A stretch of 17,378 nucleotides of DNA, taken from the NCBI GenBank assembly GCA_022837365.1, contig JALHHV010000054.1, positions 14,457 to 31,834 of the forward strand, read 5' to 3'. Of the stretch, positions 11,392-17,378 are shown one piece after another. The notes under the pieces are model-generated. The model was not told where the DNA came from. It worked only from the letters and a program-made list of their open reading frames with translations, and made no database searches. Source of the stretch: Desulfovibrio sp. GTDB lineage: Bacteria > Desulfobacterota > Desulfovibrionia > Desulfovibrionales > Desulfovibrionaceae. Position 1 is the first letter of the stretch; each line of letters starts with the position of its first letter. The translations under genes and the position numbers were made by a program.

Positions 11392-11396
11392 CCTCC
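11392..11396 (-). promoter_or_regulatory. Ribosome binding site that fixes the chemoreceptor start
   Basis: On the minus strand GGGAGGAATC precedes the ATG at 11387, an ideal Shine-Dalgarno spacing. It selects MNAKSVAPV as the N-terminus over the longer open frame. Confidence 0.8.
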
Positions 11397-11413
11397 CTGC
11401 GATGCAATATTTC

Positions 11414-11429
11414 CATCTTGTACAAGATG
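11414..11429. promoter_or_regulatory. Perfect 16-bp palindrome, candidate operator
   Basis: CATCTTGTACAAGATG is a perfect 16-base palindrome in the leader of the chemoreceptor gene, overlapping the likely -10/start region. Position and symmetry fit a homodimeric repressor site. The regulator is not identifiable from the window. Confidence 0.6.
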
Positions 11430-11455
11430 TAGGCTCATGTCGTGCGGTGTGTCAA
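11427..11455 (-). promoter_or_regulatory. Candidate sigma-70 promoter of the chemoreceptor gene
   Basis: On the minus strand a consensus -35 TTGACA (11450-11455) is followed after 17-18 bases by a weak -10 (CTACAT/TACATC, 11426-11432). The transcript would start about 35 bases before the ATG. The -10 is poor, consistent with a regulated promoter, and the 16-bp palindrome overlaps it. Confidence 0.5.
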
Positions 11456-11485
11456 GAAATGCGGGTACTACCTGGGATATGGGGG

Positions 11486-11523
11486 AAAACAGAAGTGGCG
11501 CACTCGTGAGCAGGGTGCGCCAC
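11486..11523 (-). terminator. Terminator of the MarC-family gene
   Basis: GTGGCGCAC (11495-11503) and GTGCGCCAC (11515-11523) pair perfectly over 9 bp. On the minus strand the stem is followed by TTCTGTTTTCCCCC. It lies 41 bases past the marC-like stop, so it should separate that gene from the chemoreceptor gene, which then needs its own promoter. Confidence 0.65.
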
Positions 11524-11564
11524 ATGCAGGAAGGCGAAAGTACTACGGCGAGTTTGTAATGGCG

Positions 11565-12182
11565 TTACAATGACGTTACGAACAGCCGTATCCCGTTCTC
11601 CAGCATCTGCACCGCCATCAGGATGAGCACAAGGCCCATCAGCCGTTCCATGGCCCGCATGGTGCGTGCCCCCAGCAGGCGCGCGATGTCGGGCGTGAAG
11701 GCCATGATGGCGGCGGTGCCCGCCCAGGCCATCATGACCCCCGCCAGCACGTTGACCTGGGCCATCATGCCGCCCTGGGCCTGCCGCGCGAAGACCATCA
11801 CCGCCGCCAGCAGCGACGGCCCGGCGATGAGCGGCACGGCGATGGGCACGATGAACGGGTCGTGGGCCACGGCTTCGGTGTCGCCCTCCTGCGGGGGAAA
11901 GACCATCTTCATGGCGATGATGAACAGGATGAGCCCGCCGGACAGGCGCAGGGTGGACTGTTCTATCTCCAGCATGCCGAGCAGCGCGTCGCCAAGCGCA
12001 TGGAAGCCCAGGATGATGCCGAGCGCGAACAGCAGTTCGCGCCGCAGGATGGCGCGCTGCCGCGCCTCGCTGTGTTCGCGCAGCATGCCGATGCACATGG
12101 CGGCGTTGCCCACCGGGTCCATGATCAGGAACAGCGGCAGGGCGATTTCGAAGGCGGTGCGAAAATCGAAGGCGTCGAACAT
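11565..12182 (-). CDS. MarC-family (UPF0056) integral membrane protein
   Basis: The 205-residue product is mostly hydrophobic, with about six membrane segments: about 11-30 (LPLFLIMDPVGNA), 50-70, 78-95 (LSGGLILFIIAMKMVF), 112-132 (VPIAVPLIAGPSLLAAVMV), 143-162 and 181-201. The paired repeats with DPVGN and PLIAGPS are typical of MarC proteins. E. coli MarC was once linked to multiple antibiotic resistance, but a resistance role is not established; some relatives are described as amino-acid transporters (SnatA). Transport of a small solute is inference. The start is MFDAF at 12182; an open extension to 12227 adds polar residues without family similarity. It follows queD by 69 bases on the same strand and has its own downstream terminator. 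Confidence 0.88.
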   Translation of the reverse strand: MFDAFDFRTAFEIALPLFLIMDPVGNAAMCIGMLREHSEARQRAILRRELLFALGIILGFHALGDALLGMLEIEQSTLRLSGGLILFIIAMKMVFPPQEGDTEAVAHDPFIVPIAVPLIAGPSLLAAVMVFARQAQGGMMAQVNVLAGVMMAWAGTAAIMAFTPDIARLLGARTMRAMERLMGLVLILMAVQMLENGIRLFVTSL

Positions 12183-12251
12183 GGTCGTTTCCGGTTCAGG
12201 ATATCCGGTGCGCACCGGCAAGCGCACGGGGCGGGGCCGCCGTGCCGGGGG

Positions 12252-12644
12252 CTATTCCTCGATTTCCATGTAGGTGGCCGACTGGGCGGCCTTTTCCGAC
12301 ACGGTGACGGCGTGCAGCCGCACCCCGTGCGGCCCAAGGCGCGGGCCCAGCTGCTGCCAGATGTGCCGCGCAAGGTTCTCCGACGAGGGGTTCACGGTAT
12401 CGAACGGGGCCACCTCGTTGAGGTTCTTGTGGTCCAGGGTGTCGAGCACCGCGTTCAGTTCGCGCTTCAGCACCTTGAAGTCCAGCACGATCTCGGTGTC
12501 GCCGGTCAGGCGGTCGCCCTCGGCCACCATTTCCACGGCGAAGTTGTGGCCGTGCATGGATTCGCATTTGCCTTCGTAATGGCGCAGCGCGTGCGAGGCG
12601 CAGAATTCCGAGCGCACGGTCAGCCGCCAGATGGATTTCTTCAC
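12252..12644 (-). CDS. queD: 6-carboxy-5,6,7,8-tetrahydropterin synthase (QueD)
   Basis: This is a 130-residue T-fold enzyme of the 6-pyruvoyltetrahydropterin synthase family. QueD converts dihydroneopterin triphosphate to 6-carboxytetrahydropterin on the way to preQ0 and queuosine in tRNA. The zinc ligands are visible as H18 (FCASHAL) and H31/H33 (CESMHGHNF), with the catalytic Cys27. Also present are LDHKNLNE (about 70-77), NPSSENLA (85-92) and the conserved Glu in VSEKAAQSATYME. The start is GTG at 12644 with AGGAGA seven bases upstream. No other queuosine genes are nearby, so QueD rather than a PTPS/biopterin enzyme is assigned from the CxxxHGH pattern. No preQ1 riboswitch was recognised upstream. 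Confidence 0.92.
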   Translation of the reverse strand: MKKSIWRLTVRSEFCASHALRHYEGKCESMHGHNFAVEMVAEGDRLTGDTEIVLDFKVLKRELNAVLDTLDHKNLNEVAPFDTVNPSSENLARHIWQQLGPRLGPHGVRLHAVTVSEKAAQSATYMEIEE

Positions 12645-12712
12645 GGTGTGTCTCCTGGGGCAAGCCCCGCAAGGCGGTGAGGCCAGGGAAAACGCAAGGC
12701 ACGGATTCTTGC

Positions 12713-12960
12713 AGGGGCTGTTTCTAACTTAGGCATTTCGTTCGGTGGCGAGGAAAACGAGCCTGCCATGAGGGAGTGCGGCAGCCGTTATGCGAGTCTT
12801 CGAGCATTACGGATGGCGACCGCAGAGCGTACTCTTCTCGTATTCGACCGAGCCACAGCCGTTGGCGAGTCTTCGAGCCTTACGGATGTGGACAGCAACG
12901 CCATGGCAGGCGAAGTTTGACGAAGCCAACGGGCGAAAGGACAATTTAGAACAGCCCCTA
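12713..12960 (-). repeat. Palindromic repeat element, copy 2 (inverted relative to copy 1)
   Basis: On the minus strand this copy begins at the dnaE stop (TAGGGGCTGTTC) and ends with GAAACAGCCCCT. The terminal inverted repeats AGGGGCTGTTCTAA and AGGGGCTGTTTCTAA differ by a single base insertion. The mirrored inner segments GTTGGC...GCCTGCCATGG and CATGGCAGGC...GCC.CCGAAC match copy 1. It has about 13 extra bases near the right end compared with copy 1. The two internal units read ATCCGTAAGGCTCGAAGACTCG and the same with single changes. It fills the gap between dnaE and the queD leader and encodes no credible protein. Confidence 0.75.
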
Positions 12961-15900
12961 CTCGGGGCCTTCGGTCCAGTGGGCGATGTCGGTCTCGAAC
13001 GCCGGGCCGGGCTGCACCATCCACTGCGGACCGAACTGGAGCAGGCATTCGGCCTCGTCCACCACCAGGCGCACGTTGACCGGCACCGGGCCGCGATGCC
13101 GCTCCAGGATGGCGCGCAGGGCGGCCAGACTGGCGGGCTCCACGCGGGGCAGGGGCATGTCGATGGTCACGGGCTGGTCGCTGGCGCCGCAGGCGCGGGC
13201 CAGAGGCATGACCTTTTCGCCCATCAGCTTGATTTCGCGCGGGGTGTCGTCGTCCTCGTCGGGCATGCCGGACATGCCGTCGCCGCCCCCGCCGCCGTTC
13301 CTGCCGCCGTCGTCGTTCTGCTGCTTGCTGATGGTAGCCTCCAGCAGCAGCGGCTGGTCCGATTTCAGCAGTTCGCGGAACTCGGCGTAGGCTTCGGGAA
13401 AGAACACGCACTCGCCCGAGGCGGTCAGGTCTTCCACCTGCAGGAAGGCCATGCGCGCGCCCTTCTTGGTCATGTGTTCCTTGATGCCGGTGACCAGCAC
13501 GGCGGTCTTCAGCGACATGCCGGGGGCCATGTCGCGCGTCTCGTCCAGCGGGGTCAGGCGCAGGCGGAACAGTTCCTTGCGGTAGGGCTGGAGCGGGTGG
13601 CTGGTCAGGAAGAAGCCCAGGGCTTCCTTCTCGAAGCGCAGTTTCTGGTCGTCGTCCCATTCCTGGGCCTGCTGCTCCTCGCAGTCGAAGCCGATGCCGG
13701 GGCACACGGCGGGCTCTTCCGGCACCATGGTGAACAGGGATACCTGGTTGGATTCCTTGTCCTTCAACCGTTTCTGGGCCTTGCTGACCACGTTGTCCAG
13801 GGCGGCCAGCATGCCCGCGCGGGTGCAGCCAAGGCAATCGCACGCGCCGCCCTTGATCAGGCTTTCCAGCACGCGCTTGGTCACCTTGCGCAGGTTCACG
13901 CGCACGCACAGGTCCAGCAGCGATGCGAACACCCCGCCCTGCTCGCGGGCGTCCACGATTTCGCGGATGGCTTCGTCGCCCACGTTCTTGATGCCGCCAA
14001 GGCCGAAGACGATGGCCCCCTCGTGCACGGTGAACTCGCGGCGGCTGGCCTGCACGTTGGGTTGCAGGACGGCGATGCCCATGTCCTTGCACGCGGCCAC
14101 GTATTTCAGCAGCTTGTCCTGGTTGCCCATTTCCGACGTGAGCAGGGCGGCCATGAATTCCGTGGGAAAGTGCACCTTCAGGAACGCGGTGTAGTACGAG
14201 ATCAGCGCATAGGCGGCGCTGTGCGACTTGTTGAAGCCGTACTCCGCGAACTTTTCCATCAGGTCGAAGATTTCGTCGGCCTTGGCCTTGGGCACGCCGT
14301 TCTTCTGCGCGCCCTCCACGAACATGACGCGCTGCTGGGCCATTTCGTCGGCGTTCTTCTTGCCCATGGCGCGGCGCAGCAGGTCCGCGCCGCCCAGGGT
14401 GTAGCCCGCCGCGATCTGGGCGATCTGCATCACCTGTTCCTGGTACACGATGACGCCGTAGGTGTCGCGCAGGCAGTCTTCCAACTGGGGCAGCGGATAG
14501 GTGACCGGCAGTTCGCCGTGCTTGCGCTTGATGAATTCGTCCACCATGCCCGAGCCCAGCGGGCCGGGCCGGTACAGGGCCAGCATGGCGATGACGTCGT
14601 CGAAGCAGGAGGGCTTGAGCATGCGCAGGTACTGGCGCATGCCCGAGCTTTCCACCTGGAAGATGCCGTCGGTGTCGCCGCGCGAGTACAGTTCGTAGGT
14701 CTCGGCGTCGTCCAGGGCCAGGTTGTCCAGGTCGGGCGGGGTCTTGCCCTGCCGGGCAATCTCGTCCAGCGAATCCTGCACCAGGGTCATGGTGCGCAGG
14801 CCCAGGAAGTCGAACTTCACCAGCCCGACCTTCTCGACCATCTTCATGTCGAACTGGGTGACTATTTCACCCTTCTTTCCCCGGTACAGCGGCAGGTATT
14901 CCCGCATGGGTTTGTCGGAAACCACCACCCCCGCCGCGTGGGTGGAGGCGTGGCGCGACAGCCCTTCCAGCCGCATGGAAACGTCCAGCAGCTTGCGGAT
15001 CTGCGGGTCGGTCTTGTACAGCGCGGCCAGGTCCGGCTCGGCGTCGATGGCCTTCTTGACCGTCATCTTGAGGTCTTCGGGCACCAGCTTGGCGATGCGG
15101 TCGGTTTCGGCAAAGGTCATGCCCAGGGCGCGGCCCACGTCGCGCACCACGGCTTTCGCCTTCATCTTCCCGAAGGTGGTGATCTGGGCCACCATGTCTT
15201 CGCCGTACTTCTCGCCCACGTACCGGATGACCTCGCCCCGGCGGCGTTCGCAGAAGTCCACGTCGATATCCGGCATGGACACGCGCTCGATGTTCAGGAA
15301 GCGCTCGAACAGCAGGTTGTACGGAATGGGGTCGAGGTTGGTGATGCGCAGCGACCACGCCACCAGCGAACCGGCGGCGGACCCGCGCCCCGGACCCACG
15401 GGAATGCCGTTGTCCTTGGCCCAGTTGATGAAGTCCTGCACGATGAGGAAGTAGCCCGGAAAGTCCATCTGGCCGATGACGTCCAGTTCCAGTTCCAGGC
15501 GCTTCCAGTACAGGTCGTGGTCGATGGTGTCGCGGTTGGGGTGGCGTTCCAGGCGGCGCTTCAGCCCTTCGCGCGAGAGGCGGCGGAACTCGTCCTCCAG
15601 GGTCATGCCCTCGGGCAGGGCGTACACGGGAAAGACGTACTTGCCGAACTCGAACTTCAGTTCGCACTCGGCGGCGATGCGCCCGGAGTTGGCCACGGCC
15701 TCGGGCACGTGGGCAAACGCCTTCGCCATTTCGTCGGGCGACTTGTAGTACAGTTCTTTGGTCTCGAAGCGCATCCGGCGCTCGTCGTCCACCTTGGCCT
15801 GGGTCTGGATGCACAGCAGCACGTCGTGGGCTTCCACGTCGCCGGCTTCCAGGTAGTGGCAGTCGTTGGTGGCGACAAGGGGCAGCCCGGTGTGGTGGGC

Positions 15901-16473
15901 GAGTTCCAGCAGCTTTTCGTTCAGCTCGTCCTGTTCCTTCAGGCCGTTGGACTGCAATTCCAGGTAGTAGTGGCCGGGGTAGATGGACTCGTACTCGCGG
16001 GCGATGCGGATGGCGTCGTCCATGGTGCCCCGCAACAGCGCGCGCGGCACCTGCCCGGCAAGGCAGGCGGACAGGGCGGTGATGCCGCCCGAATACTGGC
16101 GCAGCAGGTCCATGTCCACGCGCGGCTTGTAGTGGAAGCCGTGCAGGAAGCCGTGGGTCACCAGCTTGACCAGGTTGTGGTAGCCTTCGGTGGTGCGCGC
16201 CAGCAGCACCAGATGGTTGCGCACCCGGGCCAGCTCCGAGGTCTTGTCCGTGTGGTCGTGCGCCACGTAGACCTCGCAGCCGATGACCGGCTTTATGCCG
16301 AACTGCTTGCAGGTATTGTAGAAGTAGACCGCGCCGTAAAGGTTGCCGTGGTCGGTGATGGCGGCGGCGGGCATGCCGAAGTCCACCGCCTTGGCGCAGA
16401 GGTCCTTCAGGCGGATGGCCCCGTCGAGCAGGCTGTATTCGGTATGGCAGTGCAGATGGACGAAATCGGACAT
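12958..16473 (-). CDS. dnaE: DNA polymerase III subunit alpha
   Basis: DnaE is the replicative polymerase catalytic subunit of the DNA polymerase III holoenzyme. The 1171-residue product is complete and in one frame. It has the N-terminal PHP domain (VHLHCHTEYSLLDGAI, ITDHGNLYG), the polymerase core with GPGRGSAAGSLVAW (about 360-373) and catalytic aspartates in PDIDVDF (D402, D404), and the HASTHAAGVVVSD and YRPGPLGSGM segments. VIVYQEQVMQIAQ, the helix-hairpin-helix region (FGLGGIKNVG) and an OB-fold (about 995-1050, LVTGIKEHMTKKGARMAFLQVED) follow. Between the OB-fold and the last domain is a Gly/Asp-rich insert (about 1048-1079). The start is ATG 16473, matching MSDFVHLHCHTEYS; an in-frame TTG at 16497 adds non-conserved residues. 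It is transcribed away from the small gene at 16812. Confidence 0.97.
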   Translation of the reverse strand: MSDFVHLHCHTEYSLLDGAIRLKDLCAKAVDFGMPAAAITDHGNLYGAVYFYNTCKQFGIKPVIGCEVYVAHDHTDKTSELARVRNHLVLLARTTEGYHNLVKLVTHGFLHGFHYKPRVDMDLLRQYSGGITALSACLAGQVPRALLRGTMDDAIRIAREYESIYPGHYYLELQSNGLKEQDELNEKLLELAHHTGLPLVATNDCHYLEAGDVEAHDVLLCIQTQAKVDDERRMRFETKELYYKSPDEMAKAFAHVPEAVANSGRIAAECELKFEFGKYVFPVYALPEGMTLEDEFRRLSREGLKRRLERHPNRDTIDHDLYWKRLELELDVIGQMDFPGYFLIVQDFINWAKDNGIPVGPGRGSAAGSLVAWSLRITNLDPIPYNLLFERFLNIERVSMPDIDVDFCERRRGEVIRYVGEKYGEDMVAQITTFGKMKAKAVVRDVGRALGMTFAETDRIAKLVPEDLKMTVKKAIDAEPDLAALYKTDPQIRKLLDVSMRLEGLSRHASTHAAGVVVSDKPMREYLPLYRGKKGEIVTQFDMKMVEKVGLVKFDFLGLRTMTLVQDSLDEIARQGKTPPDLDNLALDDAETYELYSRGDTDGIFQVESSGMRQYLRMLKPSCFDDVIAMLALYRPGPLGSGMVDEFIKRKHGELPVTYPLPQLEDCLRDTYGVIVYQEQVMQIAQIAAGYTLGGADLLRRAMGKKNADEMAQQRVMFVEGAQKNGVPKAKADEIFDLMEKFAEYGFNKSHSAAYALISYYTAFLKVHFPTEFMAALLTSEMGNQDKLLKYVAACKDMGIAVLQPNVQASRREFTVHEGAIVFGLGGIKNVGDEAIREIVDAREQGGVFASLLDLCVRVNLRKVTKRVLESLIKGGACDCLGCTRAGMLAALDNVVSKAQKRLKDKESNQVSLFTMVPEEPAVCPGIGFDCEEQQAQEWDDDQKLRFEKEALGFFLTSHPLQPYRKELFRLRLTPLDETRDMAPGMSLKTAVLVTGIKEHMTKKGARMAFLQVEDLTASGECVFFPEAYAEFRELLKSDQPLLLEATISKQQNDDGGRNGGGGGDGMSGMPDEDDDTPREIKLMGEKVMPLARACGASDQPVTIDMPLPRVEPASLAALRAILERHRGPVPVNVRLVVDEAECLLQFGPQWMVQPGPAFETDIAHWTEGPE

Positions 16474-16811
16474 GGAGGTTGGACGTGTTCCCGACAAGGG
16501 CGGCGCAGGCCGGGCCGCGCGGGCGCGGTGGCTGGCCGTCTGTCTGTTCGCGTGTGAATACGGATGGTTGCCGCGTCCGTTTCAGGGGGAAAGGACGGCG
16601 GCGGTGCCGTGACGGGGATGACACACCCTAGCAGAAGGGGGGCGCACCCACAACGCCGGAATGGAGGGACCGGACGTGCGGGCGAGGGAACGGCCGCGCC
16701 GCAAGTGGCGGGGATGTGGATGCCGCCGTCGCGGCGCGGCTTGCCCGGCCGGAAGGGAATGCGTACAACCACGGCTGCCGCCGCAGCCAGCGGGCGGCGC
16801 AGGAGGTTGGC
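16474..16811. other. Divergent intergenic region between dnaE and the small + strand gene
   Basis: About 338 bases with no supportable gene, although several frames are open by virtue of high GC. It should hold the dnaE promoter on the minus strand and that of the downstream pair on the plus strand. I could not pick out convincing -35/-10 boxes for either. A small GGCTGC/GCAGCC hairpin sits at 16773-16788. AGGAGG at 16801-16806 is the ribosome site of the next gene. Confidence 0.5.
16801..16806 (+). promoter_or_regulatory. Consensus Shine-Dalgarno (AGGAGG)
   Basis: AGGAGG followed five bases later by GTG 16812. It supports GTG 16812 as the start of the small gene instead of ATG 16834, which lies in another frame and has no ribosome site. 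Confidence 0.6.
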
Positions 16812-17115
16812 GTGTTCGACGTGACCATGGCCCATGCGGCCACAGCGGCCACCGCAGCGGCGGACGGCGGGCTGGGGGCGCTGTTTCTGGACAAGGCGGG
16901 GCAGTACGTGGTTCCTGCGCTTTCTGTACGGGCCGAAGGGGATATTCCGCGACCCGACCTGGGACCGCTGGAACGACGAGGCCCGGCGCGAGGAAGCCCG
17001 GCGCGTCGAAGAGTTGTCGGCACAGGCCGTCGATACGGACAGAGCGAACGGGGCGGACAGGCCGGACGGGGCGGACGCCGGGGCAACCGCACCTGCCGAC
17101 GGGGACCGGCGGTGA
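16812..17115 (+). CDS. Small hypothetical protein, probable +1 frameshift
   Basis: I do not recognise the family. From GTG 16812 the frame reads VFDVTMAHAATAA...LFLDKAGQY, a sensible alanine-rich start, then becomes Arg/Pro-rich. From 16909 the +1 frame reads WFLRFLYGPKGIFRDP, then WDRWNDEARREEARRVEELS, with a polar Gly/Ala/Asp tail and a stop at 17113-17115. A single extra base around 16908 would join them as QYWFLRFLYG in a protein of about 100 residues. Third positions are mostly G/C on both sides of the switch, which supports coding in both parts. An alternative is a separate Arg/Trp-rich ORF from ATG 16834. The stop overlaps the start region of the HD-domain gene, so the two are probably translated together. 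Confidence 0.5.
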
Positions 17116-17117
17116 GC

Positions 17118-17378
17118 ATGGACGCCGCATGCGACATTTTCCGGCACGAGGCGTGGTTCGGCCAGTACGTGAACCGCTTCCTGACCGGCGACGCCGAGCA
17201 CGACGCGCACATCGAACTCAAGCGCGAGCATTCCCTGCTGGTGCTGGCGGGCGCCCGGACCATCGTGGCCGAGGCCGTGGCGGAAGGCGTCATGGACATG
17301 GTCAGCGCCCGCGCGGCGCTGCTGGGCGCGCTGTACCACGACATCGGGCGGTTTCCGCAGTACCGGCGCTGGCGCACC
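17118..17378 (+). CDS. HD-domain metal-dependent phosphohydrolase, N-terminal part (cut by window end)
   Basis: The visible 87 residues contain the start of an HD domain: the first metal-ligand His in ELKREHSLLVL (H38) and the HD dyad in LYHDIGRFPQY (H74, D75). HD proteins hydrolyse phosphoesters, often of nucleotides or cyclic dinucleotides; the substrate cannot be told from this part. ATG 17118 is used, but an in-frame GTG at 17112 overlaps the upstream stop (GTGA) and has GGGGA at better spacing, so translation may begin there. The frame is open to the last base. Confidence 0.8.
   Translation, partial: MDAACDIFRHEAWFGQYVNRFLTGDAEHDAHIELKREHSLLVLAGARTIVAEAVAEGVMDMVSARAALLGALYHDIGRFPQYRRWRT

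Noticed and set aside
8952..11432. Plus-strand open frame of about 826 codons opposite the chemoreceptor
   Set aside because: Antisense shadow of a clear chemoreceptor gene; no plausible ribosome site or domain.
12645..12712. preQ1 riboswitch upstream of queD
   Set aside because: The leader is only 68 bases between the start codon and the repeat and lacks the A-rich tail and pseudoknot-forming pattern of preQ1 classes I know.
12790..16557. Plus-strand open frame of about 1255 codons opposite dnaE
   Set aside because: It is the antisense shadow of dnaE. Its start lies in repeat copy 2 and its composition (His, Val, Gln, Gly repeats) is typical of such shadows.

Overview
The window is high-GC DNA with tightly packed genes and looks like the chromosome of a sulfate-reducing deltaproteobacterium of the Desulfovibrio/Nitratidesulfovibrio type. 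I base this on the gene order ispG-proS-xseA-(M23 peptidase)-xseB-ispA-dxs, the protein style, and the palindromic intergenic repeats. The assignment is from memory of these genomes, not from a search.

Left block (1-8702, + strand): a housekeeping run. IspG, IspA and Dxs belong to the methylerythritol-phosphate (MEP) isoprenoid route. ProS charges tRNA-Pro, XseA and XseB are the two subunits of exonuclease VII, and a secreted M23 (LytM) peptidase lies between them. Junctions are very tight (ispG/proS and xseA/M23 each overlap by 1 base, xseB/ispA by 17). A pair of inverted hairpin repeats with T-tracts separates proS from xseA. This block carries five apparent lesions: a frameshifting deletion in ispG, a 10-bp tandem duplication in proS motif 2, an in-frame loss in the ProS editing domain, a 7-bp tandem duplication in ispA, and an in-frame loss of about 24 conserved residues in Dxs. 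Such damage to essential genes suggests sequence or assembly errors, but the reads should be checked.

Middle block (8703-12957, genes on the - strand): queD (queuosine biosynthesis), a MarC-family membrane protein, and a Cache-HAMP-PAS methyl-accepting chemotaxis protein. The chemoreceptor has its own candidate promoter overlapped by a perfect 16-bp palindrome. The block is bounded by two inverted, diverged copies (about 235 and 248 bp) of a non-coding palindromic element. The element has terminal inverted repeats and two internal hairpin units, and each copy begins exactly at the TAG stop of the neighbouring gene (dxs or dnaE). This element is the most interesting non-genic structure here.

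Right block (12958-17378): dnaE (replicative DNA polymerase III alpha, - strand) with a Gly/Asp-rich insert near its C terminus. After a divergent intergenic region come a small + strand gene of unknown function, apparently frameshifted by one base, and an HD-domain phosphohydrolase gene cut off by the window end.

I see no CRISPR array, rRNA, tRNA, transposase, phage genes or recognisable defence system.
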